Source of the DNA: Adenophora triphylla var. japonica
Lineage: Eukaryota; Streptophyta; Magnoliopsida; Asterales; Campanulaceae
Length of the DNA stretch: 64,000 nt
Assembly (NCBI GenBank): GCA_022495995.1
Contig: JAFEMH010000526.1
Coordinates: forward strand, 1-64,000
Direction: 5' to 3'
This document shows, piece after piece, positions 41,653 to 52,304 of this stretch. Each line of letters starts with the position of its first letter. Within the stretch, counting starts at the first letter, position 1. The notes beneath the pieces were generated by a model, which ran no database searches, was not told the DNA's origin, and was given only the letters and a program-made list of their open reading frames with translations. The translations under genes and the position numbers were made by a program.

Positions 41653-44600
41653 CTAGTGATAGTATTTTCTAAGGTTGTCGGAGTGCCATGGATGCTTGAG
41701 ATCTTTCCCCTCCTTGGTCTTCAATCTGTAGGTCCCTTCTCGAATGACTTGAGTGATGATGTAGGGACCTTCCCAATTTGGGGAGAGCTTGTTTTGTTCT
41801 GCCTTCCGACCAGTGGCCTCAATCTTTCTAAGTACCCAATCGCCTACTTGGAATACTCTTCTGATGACCCTTTTGTCGTGGTATGCATTGGTCCTTTGCT
41901 TGTAATTCACCATCCTCATCTGTGCGGCTAGTCGTTTCTCATCTATCAGGTCTAGGTCTAGGAGCCTATTAACCTTGTTGACTTGTTCATCATAATGGGA
42001 GTTTCTCACAGTAGGGATGGCCATCTCCGCTGGTGCCATAGCCTCAAAGCCGAAGGTTAATGTGAATGGGGTTTCCCCGGTTGGCCCCCGGGTGGTTGTG
42101 CGAACAGCCCATAAGGCTAAGGGAAGTTCGTCCAACCATCTACCCTCGCGTCCCTCAAGGTTCTTGGTAAGGGCGGTTAGGACCGGTTGTTGGCGGCTTA
42201 CGCTTGGCCGTTGCCTTGGGGTACGCTAGCGAAGATTTTGCATGGCGGACTTTGACTCTTCCCAACTCTATAGTGAATGCCGTAGAAAATTGCAGTTCAT
42301 GATCAGAGACAATTGTATGTGGAAGGCTGAATCTGCACCAGATGTTGTCATGGACAAAGTTGATTGCGTTCTCTTCCGTTATCTTGGCTAATGCCTTGGC
42401 TTCTATCCACTTGGAGAAGTAATCAACAGCTACTATCACGTACTTGCAATTACCACGGGCGGGAGGGAAGGGTCCGATGATATCGATCCCCCACATATCA
42501 AATGGCCACGTAGGTATCACAAGTGTTTGCTCGACTGCTGGTAGTCTAGGAATGTCAGAGAATCTTTGGCACTTGTCACATTTTCTAACATAGGCGTGCG
42601 CGTCTTCCCTTAGGTTTGGCCAGTAGTAACCTAGCGATATGATCTTGTCAGCTAAGGTTCTGGCCCCCGGGTGTCCGCCGCAAACGCCTTCATGTACTTC
42701 TGCCAAGAGGTTCTCAATCTCCTTGGGATAGATACACCTTAGCAGGGGCTTCGTGAAAGATCTTCGGTAGAGGACTCCGCTCATTACCACGAACCTTGGG
42801 GACCTCTTCTTGATGAGTTTAGCTTGAGCTTCATCTTCGGGGAGTTTCTCCTTCTCAATGTATTCAATGTAGTCATCGATCCAGCATCTCTCCTCTCCAT
42901 CTAAGAGCATGACTTGTAGTCTCTCGTACGCAGGTTCCTCGGCATAAACTACATATGGACTGGTCTTAGACACATCCATGGTTGCCAGTTTGGAGAGAAC
43001 GTCTGCGACTTGGTTATCTTCCCTGCCAATTTGTTTGAGCTCAAAAAATTCCATCTTCTTCGTCATATCTAGGACAAGGTCTCTATACTTGGCGAGGGTG
43101 GGGTCTTGGGTGTTATACTCTCCCTTTACTTGTTTGACAACGAGTTGGGAGTCACATAAAGCCGCCACCTTAGTTGCTCCATAGAAGGAGGCCAACTCAA
43201 TGCCAAATATTAGAGCTTCATATTCATCTTGGTTATTGGAGGCAGGGAACTTGAAACGGATGGCATCTTGCGTAGTGTATTCTCCTTCCGGGCTTGCTAG
43301 TACAATTCCAGCTCCGCTTCTTTCCTTTGTGGCTGATCCATCCGTATACAGGATCCAACAGTTGGGTGGGAGTTCAATGGGAGAGTCTTTTTCCTCTGGT
43401 GCGTTTTGCTTCCGAGATGTGGGGGAGATGCTCACCCATAAAGGCAGTCTCGACCATGAAGTCAACCAAAGGCTGTGCCAGGAGGGTCTTCCTTGGTTGG
43501 TAGGTGATATCAAACTCGGTAAGAGCGATGGACCAATTAAGGAGACGTTCGGAGCCATCCAACTTATGTAGTATCTTCTTCAGTGGTTCATTTGTGTACA
43601 CAGTGATAGGTTGTGCAGAAAAATAGGCGCGTAATTTCCTTGATGCAATGACTAGCGCGTACGCTATTTTCTCCACATTGAAGTATCTGCTTTCCACGTC
43701 AGACAGTGCTTTAGAGACATAGTAGACAGGATTCTGAATTCCTTCATCATTCCGTACTAGGACTGCTGCGACAGCATGATCAGTGGCAGCTAGGAAGATA
43801 TACAGCATCTCACCGGTAGTCGGACTGCTAAGCAAGGGAGGGGAACCCAAGTATTTCTTCAACCGGAGGAATGCTTCAGAGCATTCGGGAGTCCAGGAGA
43901 AGCTCTTAGTACCCTTCAAAACCTTGAAGAAGGGCAGTGACTTTTCGGCAGATTGGCGATGAATCTTCCAAGGGCCGCTATTCTTCCATTTAATCTTTAA
44001 ACCTCCTTGATCGTGGTAGGTTCCTTCATGTCGATGAGCGCCTTAATCTTTTCTGGGTTGGCCTCTATCCCCCTTTGTGATACCATGAATCCTAGGAACT
44101 TTCCAGCCGTTACTCCAAATACGCACTTGCTTGGATTTAGCTTCATGTTGTTAGCTCTGAGGTTGTTAATTGTCTCTTCCAGGTCAGGAGCGTGGCTGCC
44201 CTCCTTGGTTTTTATGACCATGTCATCAATATAAGCTTCCATGTTGCGGCCTATTTGAGCTTCAAATACTTTGTTCACCATTTGTTGGTAAGTGGCGCCC
44301 GCGTTCTTGAGCCCAAAAGGCATCATGATGTAACATTAGTTTCCCCCAGGTGTTTGGAAGGCCGTCTTCTCGATGTCCTCTTCCGCCATTTTTATCTGAT
44401 GATAGCCTGAATAGGCATCTAGGAAGCTGAGAGTTCGGTGTCCACCAATGGAGTCAACCAACTTGTCAATTCTGGGGAGAGGATAGCTGTCCTTGGGGCA
44501 GGCCTTGTTCAGATCAGTGAAGTCTATACACATACGCCACTTCCCATTTTGCTTCTTCACCATAACTACATTGGCCAACCAAACGGGGTACTTGACTTCG

Positions 44601-45714
44601 CGAATTATTCCGGCGCTAAGTAACTTTTGCACCTCTTCCTTAATAGCTTCCTCCTTGTCCCTTGCAAAGTTTCTCCTTGTCTGGGAGATGGTTTTCGCCA
44701 AAGGATCAACTTCTAAGCGGTGGAGGGCTACTTCTTCATTGATCTCCCTCATGTCTTCGACTCTCCAAGCAAAGACGTCGAGACTGTTTTTCAAAAGGGA
44801 GATGATTCTTTCTTTCTCTTCTGGAGATAGTTGGCCTCCGAGCTTGATTTTTTGTTCGGGATAGTCGGGATTGATGACTACCTCTTCCGGCTCATCTACG
44901 AGGCTTCATTTCAGACCGTCTCGAATTCCAGAGACTCGATAATAATCTCTATAATTCTCTTCCCTTCGTTGTCGTTCACATTGAGGCCTTCTTCCTCCAT
45001 AAGTTTATCAACGTCGGGAAGATTGACCTTCCCTAGGTCATGGTTGGCCCCCGAGTTCTGGCCATTGATGAGAATAGGGTCTTCCTCGGAGACGGGCAGA
45101 ACTATGCCTTGGTCATCTGCAATTTCTTGGACCATAGACTCTTCCTCAGGTACAGGTAGGACTATGCCTTGGTCATCTGCAATTTCTAGGACCATAGGCT
45201 CGTCCTCATCATCAAGCACCTCACGAATATAGCTCATTCTGGAGCTAGTTTCAGTGGTTTTCTGAGACTTTGAGATCTTGATGTTTTACTCGGGGGTATC
45301 TATCTCCACACTTTTGGATTTCTTTCTGCTCTTCACGACATGTTCCAAGAAGTCTTTGGGGGTTGCCCTCACACATCCAATCCCAGCACGAGTGGGGAAT
45401 TTAACTCGTTGGTGGGGAAGGGAGGCCACCATCCCAAGTTTAGCTTGACTTGGAATGCTTATGATTGCATGATAATCACTAGTCAAATCCATGACTATGA
45501 AATTGACTGTGGCTTTGGCTAGGAAGGGATGATCACCAACTTCAAGTTCTAGCTCCACGGTCCCCTTAGCTCCAACCTTATGGTTGGTGAATCCTTCGAG
45601 CCTACCATGATATGGTTCCAGTACAGTGTCTTTCAATCCCATCTGTTGGAAGGCGAAATAATACAGAATGTCACGGGAGGCCCCCGTGTCCACAAGCAAT
45701 CTTTCCGATTCCAC
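41653..45714 (-). pseudogene. Tat-2 pol: protease, RT, dual RNase H, integrase
   Basis: Minus strand, in order. Protease: LLVDTGASRDILYYFAFQQM (45714-45286). Acidic linker: 45237-44911. RT: KWRMCIDFTDLNKACPKDSY, SGYHQIKM, a stop after FQTPGGN (about 44336), then MMPFGLKNAGATYQQMVNKV and the catalytic EAYIDDMVIK. First RNase H: 43919-43374. Second, archaeal-type RNase H: WILYTDGSATKERSGAGIVL (about 43365), the mark of Tat elements. Integrase: HPGARTLADKI, CDKCQRF, catalytic Asp in WGIDIIGPFP and Asp in IVSDHELQF, where the usual SDNG is altered. The Glu region near 42190 is frameshifted. Integrase C-terminus: 42135-41653 (NWEGPYIITQVI, ends LRKYYH). At least four breaks make it inactive. Confidence 0.88.
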
Positions 45715-45723
45715 ATTGTCAAT

Positions 45724-47851
45724 TCAACCCTTTATCACCAATGGTTGTTCACGGGCAGCACGGCTCCCTGCCAGTTCGTTTGGTGAAAAACTGATGACCT
45801 CTTCCGCCTTATGAATCCAAGCAGGCACGTGGTAAACTTTGCTTAGTTCATGGATCTGGTCCCTCAGCTTTCTGGTGGAAGTAACTTCTTCATGGATCAC
45901 ATGCAATTTGGCTCTAGGAGGCCTACGTTCTCCGTCTTCACTTTTATCATCATCTTCACTTTCCTCTTCCTTCCACTTCCGCTTGTTGTTGTCTTTCTTC
46001 ATGACATAGCGGTCCAGCTTTCCCTCGTCGACCCACCGTTGTATTATCCTCTTTAAGGCCCAACAACCATCCGTGGTGTGGCCGTTGTCTTTGTGGAAAT
46101 CACAGTATTTTGAAGCGTCACGAGGGTACTTCGGTTTATCACTTAGTGGACGGGGAGTGGAGATTTACTAGCCGCATGATTTACGAAATGGGTTTGGTCG
46201 AGGGGTGAACACCTCAGGTTTCTCTGTGCCTCTTGTTCTGTTCTTCCCTTTGGATCCCTTACCATTCCCATTGTCATTCTGGCGAGTGCCCGTTGTTTCT
46301 GTTTCTGCCTTGTCGGCTCCCCTTTTCTTTGTTTTATCTTCAGCCATGGAAATGGCATAAGCCACCTTGTATAATTTGGACTTGGATTTAGGTTCCCGGA
46401 CTGAGAGTTCATAGATGAGGGGACCAGGTTTTAACCCCGAGTTGAAACAAACAATGACCTCCCTGTCAGTGAGGCTCTCCTCAACCTGGTCTGCCATTTT
46501 TCGGAACCGATTGTAGTAGCTGAGGGTGGTCTCTCCCTTTCCCTGCTCGATATTGGCCAAGTCGGCCAGCCTCATCTTCCTCTTACCAGCAGTGGCAAAG
46601 TGGTCCAAGAACATTCTCCTCATGCCCCTCCAGCAATCGATGCTACCTCTTTTAAGCTCACGGAACCAGGTCAAGGCTGTTCCAGAGAAGGTGCTCGCGA
46701 AAGCTTTACAGAGCAAGTCATCAGCAGTGGTGAGGAGATTCATGGTTTGTTCAAAACCTTGCACGTGGTCTTTTGCATCAGTGGTGCCGTTGTACTTCTT
46801 GAAATTCGGGAGCTTGAGGTGAGGATTAGGTGGAGCCGCAGTTATCCTCAAGGAGAACGGACGAGTTGCCCAGTCATAGTCATCGTCATTGAACTTCTTT
46901 CCCATCTCCATGTCATCCAGTCTTTGCTTCAACAGCTCCTATTGCTTGGTCTCCACTCCCTTGTCGCTGCTTGAGCGGGTGCGTCGTTGGGAGCTTTTGA
47001 TTGATTTATCCTTGGTACGATCATTCACCCTACTGTGCTCCGCGTCATGTCGGTGGCTGTCTCGTTTGGAGGGGGCCTTGTCACGCCTTAGTTCCAGGTC
47101 TTGACCACCAAGTATCATCCTATATGGTTCCGGGGTCCTCGGCCTAGCAAATTCACGAGCACGGGGACGGGGAGAATCCCGACGATGCCGAGGACGAGGA
47201 GAATCATGGCGGGATCGACGAGGACGAGGAGAATCAGGACGCCGGGGTGCTATGACTAGACGAGGTGGTGACATTCGCCTGTTCAGACTGAGCCACCTCC
47301 TCTTCCCTGGGAGTCAATTGGCTTCTTAGGTCAACCACCTGATCCCTCTTCTTACTGTCATGCCGAGGACGGGTAGGTTCCCGGGGTGCTTGCTTTGGTA
47401 GTTCAGCGGTCTTGAGGAGAGGAGCTCGTTGCTCACCTTGTTCCCCTCCAAGAGGTTTGCCCAAAGATGGCTTAATGAATTCAGCCATGTAATGGTCTGG
47501 GTCCAATTGCAAAAGGGCATCCTGTGTTTCATACATCCTTTGCAATGTCTCCATTTGCTTATATAACAAAGAGCGTCGGTCAACGGGTTGAGTTCCTGCT
47601 GTTTGACCGGTGTCGGCGTTCTTTGTCTTCTTCCTTCCCACTTGCTTCCCACGAGTACGAGTGGGACGAGGAAGCTCAGCGACCTCTCCCTCGGCGTTCG
47701 CCTAACCCTTGGAACGAAGAGTTATGGTGAGGGGAGGAGGGGCGTCAGGCTGAGGTAGAGGAGGAGGAGGAGGCAGCTCCTCAACTCCAGTGTTCGCCCC
47801 ATTCACTTGGGTTGGGTCCTCAGCTGTAACACTTGTAAACTGTCCGTCCAT
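45724..47851 (-). pseudogene. Tat-2 gag
   Basis: The start ATG at 47851 begins MDGQFTSVTAEDPTQVNG. A Pro-rich N-terminus, an Arg-rich stretch (RPRRSRHDSPRPRHRRD) and the gag core at 46932-46168 (AFASTFSGTALTWFRELKRG, TLSYYNRFRKMADQVEESL) follow. A zinc-knuckle-like CDFHK...GH...C region lies about 46100-46050, then a Lys/Glu tail (45999-45900) leading to protease. Stops occur at about 47703, 47234, 46936-46938 (TAG in the KQ-stop-ELLKQRL context), 46168 and 45724. The gene parallels Tat-1 gag along its length. Confidence 0.82.
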
Positions 47852-48286
47852 GGTGAATCAACAACAAATTACCGAGTGCAACTTTCCCAAAAATCACAAT
47901 TCTCAACAGATCCGAATTTCTGGCCAAAATTAGTGCAAATTTTGACCACAAACGAACACCCAGTTGTGATTTTTCCAACACAAAAAATTCAGGCCAAAAC
48001 TGGGGCAGAATTTCACGCTAAAACGCCTCCAACGGAATCTGGGCAAATTCCGATTGAAATTTTCAGATTCCGACGGTTTCAAGAACAGATCCCAAACGAT
48101 CCAGAAATTCCGTTCAAAGGTAGAAAAATTCCGGCAAGAAATTTGGCTTTTAGCGAGCGCTTTCCAGGCTAAACAAAGGGTGTTTGAATCGATTTCCCGG
48201 CAATGGAACCAATTGATGATGCCAAAATCGTCAAATCAGCCCAAATCCAAGCGATCAATGCTCCGGTGATTGCAAGGCCTGAAAAT
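47852..48286 (-). other. Tat-2 leader with primer-site-like sequence
   Basis: Noncoding. GGTTCCATTGCCGGGAAATC (minus strand, about 48191-48210) is conserved with Tat-1 and resembles the Athila primer site GGCGCCGTTGCCGGGGA in layout. It lies about 75 bp inside the LTR end, which is unusual. Confidence 0.45.
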
Positions 48287-48976
48287 AAGAGAAAACACGT
48301 AAACTAAGCCGGGGCGGATCCGGCTAAAGGCCCTCCGGCGTGAGAAGTTCACGGTTTGTATGTGAGAAACTAAATTGACAGAGTTTCTGCAATGTAAAAA
48401 GTAACGTACCCAATAATGAGCCATGGGGCTTGTATTTATAGGGATGGATTGATAGAATCCATGTTGAAGTGAACTTGCAAAGAGATAAGATATAATCCTA
48501 AGAGAATTATATCTGTTAAGGAGTCATTGTTTGACTTGAATTGGTGTTGGTAATTGTAATCCTCATTGGAATACGAATGTAGAATCCTTGTTTGATAAGG
48601 ACTGAGTAATCTGATAGCCGGAACGCCGAGGAACATGAATGTTTTATCTCGGCCTTGACAAGTAGGCCGAGGTGAATGATTCTGCTTCCTCGTCATCTTG
48701 TGATTGGCCGATAGAGGAACATGCCGGGATAAACAAATCTATCTCCTCGTCATTTGATGATATGACGAAGTAAGAACTTTTATCTCCTCTTTGCCTGATG
48801 ATACCTCGGAGTACGATGGCACAAGCATGATGATATAAGGCCGAGGTGGATGATCCTCGGCATACTAAGAAGGTTTTCCTCGGCCCTTATACTTGTGTGT
48901 TGGATTATGTTTATGGCCCAATCCATTTGGACCCAGCTCGAACAAGCCCATATTCGTATTTCGGTTTATACCGTTC
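48287..48976 (-). repeat. Tat-2 5' LTR
   Basis: About 690 bp. The minus-strand TATA box is CTATAAATAC at about 48430-48440. It differs from the 3' LTR by a few substitutions and small indels, such as GAGAAGTTCAC for GAGAGTAAGTTCAC. Confidence 0.85.
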
Positions 48977-48977
48977 T

Positions 48978-49038
48978 ATTTTGAAATATTTTTTAATTTA
49001 AATTTGGACAAATATTTAGGGGCGGAGCTGTGAGGGAG
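48978..49038. mobile_element. Stowaway-like MITE, right part
   Basis: Ends AAATTTGGACAAATATTTAGG...GAGGGAG then TA. Mirror of the left terminus at 35893. Confidence 0.6.
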
Positions 49039-49214
49039 TATCAATTTATTGAAAAAATTATATCGATAATAATTTGAGTTGGTCTTATAAAAAACTAGTT
49101 TTTTCTTAAGATAAGGAAAAACGTGTTTTCAAAATAAACGGTGACAATTTTGTAATTACTGGAAACCATGTTCAAAATAAACGGTGGCATTTTCGTAATT
49201 AATGGTTCCCCCGT

Positions 49215-49870
49215 TTATGCCAGTGCCTGTTTAACAAACTGCCAGTGTGACAAAGTGCCAGTGCATATGTAACAAAGTGCCAGCGAAAAAAGTGCCAGTA
49301 CCAGTTTAACAAAGTGCCAGTGTAAACTGGTACTGGCACTTTGTTAAACTGAAACTGGCACTTTTTACACGGGCACTTTTATATACATGAACTGGCACTC
49401 TTCACACTGGCACTCAGATACACTAACACTGGCACTTTGTTACACTAATATTTTTGCTGGCTCTCAAAAATACAAGCACTGGCATTCAAAAAAATATGGA
49501 CTGGCATTCAAAATCACGTACACTGGCACTCAAATACACATACACTGGCACTCAAAAAACACTGATAATCATTTTTGCTGGCATTCAAAAAAACATGGAC
49601 TGGCATTCCAAAAAACAAGCACTGGCATTCAAAATTACGTACACTGGCATTAAAAAATACATGGACTGGCACTCAAAAACACACTCAAAAATACTGATAA
49701 AAATTTTTGCTGGCTCTCAAAATACAAGCACTGGCACTCAAAAAAACATGAACTGGCACTCAAAAATTGCTTGCTCTAAAAAACAAAAGCACTGGCACTC
49801 CAAAATACATAAACTGGCACTCAAAAAAACATATACGGGCACTTCAAAACTCACAAGCTGGCACTCAAAT
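49215..49870. repeat. ACTGGCA minisatellite with orientation flip
   Basis: More than 25 short units carry ACTGGCACTCAAAAA-type sequence, 21-33 bp apart. Left of about 49325 the units are in the opposite orientation (TGCCAGT). The switch occurs in GTGCCAGTGTAAACTGG/TACTGGCAC, forming a large inverted repeat. Frames read across it are repeat translations. Confidence 0.8.
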
Positions 49871-50438
49871 TCCCAAGCCATTCTTTCAATTTCAACCTTC
49901 TTGCTCCGATCAAGGCCATCGCCACTGTACTTACGAAGTGATTCCACAGCTTGCTGATCGAACTGAAGAACCACCGACAAATTAATTAACCAATTACATC
50001 AAAGCGATCCCTGCATCTCAGGAATTTTCGTCGCGTCACCAACTCCGGCGTATGGCCGAGCTTGACTTCATAATTTGTTGTCGTCTTCATCAACTCCGGC
50101 GAGCCTCCAGGGTCATCGTCTCCTACATTCGACTCAACACAAATTCGCGATTTAGGGTTCAATTTGGGGAAAACCCAAAATAGTAATTGATGTGAGTTTT
50201 GCCGATTGATTGGGATGGAATTGGGTGAAGGTTTGGCCGGAGAAGGGAGGATTGATGTTGGTGAAGGACCGTGGAGAGATGGCCGGAGAGATGGTTGGAG
50301 GTGAAGAAGATGATTGGTGAAGGACCGGAGAGATTGATTGAGTTTTGCCGATTGTTGGTGAAGGATCGTTATTTGCGTATAGAGAGAGGAGAGAGAGAGG
50401 CTGAGAATGAGAATGAGAATGTGTGTGCGTTTATGTGT
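49871..50438 (-). other. Gene-like segment inside the TIR element, probably captured
   Basis: GC content and codon-like texture resemble a host 5' UTR/exon. An open minus-strand frame of 173 residues spans 50507-49986, but it runs into the TIR, is rich in Ser/Pro/His and has no recognisable domain. GGAGAGATGGCCGGAGAGATGG-like short repeats lie at 50230-50350. I cannot name a source gene. Confidence 0.3.
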
Positions 50439-50559
50439 GAAAAACACGTTTTTTGTTAAGTTAACAAAAAACGCGTTTTTTACAAGTTTTTGGCTAATAA
50501 TTTTCAAATTTGACCAGAATAATCAAATTTCTCCAAATTTAAATTGGGTTTACCGTTTA

Positions 50560-50677
50560 AAGCTTGGTGCCGAGGGAATACTTAGCAAACACTGAGCTGC
50601 TTCGATTTATCTTTCTTTCTTTTGTCAATTCAACTCTCAATCGGCCAATCGATCCTTGCAACTCTACTCAGTCGTAG
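50560..50677 (+). other. Candidate 5'-UTR exon of the LEA14-like gene
   Basis: A pyrimidine-rich leader-like stretch (TTTCTTTCTTTTGTCAATTC...) ends CAGTCGTAG with a good donor GTATGC at 50678. The LEA14-like ORF at 62933 begins 2 bases after an AG acceptor (TTGCTTCTGTCAAG, 62929-62930), which implies a 5'-UTR intron. If joined, that intron would be about 12.2 kb and full of Copia elements. Linkage is an inference only. Confidence 0.3.
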
Positions 50678-51055
50678 GTATGCTTTAGTTTAGATTTCCC
50701 TTTTTCTTTTCCAGATGCTTGATTTTGATACTGATCAAATAGTTAGATACTCATTGATGCAAGTTTTTTATAGTTTAATTTGAGTACCCAAATCATATCA
50801 CAAGTAATGAATCTGAATCTGAATCTGAATCGGAATCGAAATTTGAGCCTAGTTTGCTATGCGTTATGAATTTACTATTGTTTTGGTGCTCCAAATTTGA
50901 TTTGTTGTTTGCTTTACTTCATGAAACCCTAATCCTTTTGATTAGTCAAATGAGACTATCATAATGGGCGGTTAAAAAACCCTATCACTAAACCGAAAAA
51001 TAAGTATCTAACTATGGAATATGGGGCGGAATGCATCACGGTGGCATATTCAAAT
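50678..51055. other. AT-rich sequence, possible intron
   Basis: No ORF. It contains a segment, AAAAACCCTATCACTAAACC and following (about 50970-51011), that recurs almost exactly at about 58375-58412 on the far side of the Copia element. Confidence 0.4.
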
Positions 51056-51060
51056 CTAAG

Positions 51061-52224
51061 TGTTGGAAAAAAGTGTGTTTTGAAGGAAATAATGAGTTAT
51101 TTTCTTAATTAGTTATTTATCAAAATGACAAATTGATTGTTGGATTGTGTTCTACTCCATGACTACATTGAAATCATATATTCATTTGTCCAAAGTGGTT
51201 GAGGGATGAATGAGATATTAAGGCTCAAAGTGAGTGGGTTGGAAATGGGAAAATGTGTTTATCCCACATTGGAAAAAGATGGAAAAGTGGCTTAGTTTAT
51301 ATACTCCTACACTTTAGTAGGGAGTAAGATTGTGGTATATAGAGGTTCTCTCTCGCGCACAGGTGCGCAGGGGGGGTGCAAATCATGGACCGAAATAGGC
51401 TTCGGGCTATCGAACTCATGTGCCTGCGGACACGAATGTAGCTCCGAAATAGCCTGTCCGCGCGAGCCCACTTTTTGAATTTTTTTTCCAAACTTGACAA
51501 ACCCACGAGGCTGCCAGTGAGGCGGACGCCTGGACCTGACCCATGCGGACGCCTGGAATGCAGACCAAGGCTGCTCGGTTGAACCACACCGAGGCGGGCG
51601 CCTGAACCAGTCCGAGGCGGACGCCTGGAGGTCAGTAGAAGCTGCCCAGTTGGGCCACTCCGAGGCGGGTGCCTGGCTGTGTCCGAGGCGGGCGCCTGGA
51701 CATCAGCAGCAGCGTGCCTGGGGTGCTCCGGATGATTTCAAACGTATTTTGTAACTGCCGATTGATTGCCATTTATGTCAATAAATGTATTGATTACGAA
51801 AATTAAAATCTTGTTTTAATTTTCGGGCAGTTTTGCTTCCCTTGGTTGATATAAAAATGGATCAACAACAACAAGAAGACAACACACAGAATTTCCAGAA
51901 TCTCTCTACTATCAAATTCGTTGTATATTGATAATCTTTCTTTGGCCTCCTGCATATTTCATTATGGTGATAACGTCTAAGTATTTGACTTCAGTTCGCC
52001 GGAGGTATTATTGTGCAACCACCGTCCGGTTAATCCGTTTCATCCTGGGAGGCAATCGTTCCGTAAAATCTCAAGCACAACGTGGTGAGGGGGCGAAATT
52101 TGTCTTAAGGAGAGTGTGATCTCACACGACTCAGACAACGACAAATCCTTTTCTTCTGTTCTTTATTTATTTGTTTTAATTAGTTTTTTATAATTTCCAA
52201 TTATTTGTAATAGTTATTCCAACA
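51061..52224 (+). repeat. Copia 5' LTR
   Basis: 1164 bp. About six AGGCGGACGCCT/AGGCGGGCGCCT palindromes lie at 51520-51700, with a TATA-like GATATAAAAAT at about 51848-51858. The 3' LTR has one palindrome unit fewer. Confidence 0.9.
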
Positions 52225-52241
52225 ATCTTAAGACAAATTTC
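52095..52241 (+). other. Self-complementary primer-site region
   Basis: Immediately after the LTR, CTTAAGACAAATTTC (52227-52241) is the exact reverse complement of GAAATTTGTCTTAAG (52095-52109) inside the LTR. No TGG-starting tRNA 3'-end complement is present at the primer position. The RNA could fold back on itself here, which would allow self-priming of reverse transcription. Confidence 0.5.
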
Positions 52242-52304
52242 TGTCTCTTCGTTGGAAGGAAAGCTATTTAAAACAGTGAACTAAAATTGTTTGTTTCGTT
52301 TCAG

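Larger units (their letters stand above)
36080..48977 (-). mobile_element. Tat-2: complete Tat-lineage element, about 12.9 kb
   Basis: Two LTRs of about 690 bp (common part 36092-36784 and 48287-48976) enclose gag, protease, RT, two RNase H domains and integrase on the minus strand, a tandem array, and an antisense spliced gene on the plus strand next to the 3' LTR. This is the Tat layout. Gag-pol has several stops and frameshifts. It is inserted in a MITE. Exact ends and target duplication are uncertain: the flanks GTTTT and ATTTT are only a near match. Confidence 0.88.
49084..50486. mobile_element. Probable nonautonomous TIR DNA transposon, 1.4 kb
   Basis: The left end (49084-49130) and the reverse complement of the right end (50439-50486) align over about 47 bp: CTTATAAAAAACTAG / CTTGTAAAAAACGCG, then TTTTTTCTTAAG / TTTTTTGTTAAC, ending AAAACGTGTTTTC / AAAACGTGTTTTTC. 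The right end is itself a palindrome (CGTTTTTTGTTAA-G-TTAACAAAAAACG, 50447-50473). Inside are a minisatellite and a gene-like segment (49870-50400). No transposase. MULE-like by TIR style only; the target duplication was not found. Confidence 0.4.

Noticed and set aside
44438..44864. Plus-strand frames opposite Tat-2 RT
   Set aside because: Shadows of the minus-strand polyprotein.
49387..49957. Plus-strand frames of His/Lys/Ala-rich repeats
   Set aside because: Translation of the ACTGGCA minisatellite.
49986..50507. Minus-strand 173-residue frame
   Set aside because: Runs through a TIR palindrome, low-complexity ends, no domain, no splice or promoter support. Kept only as a note in the captured-segment entry.
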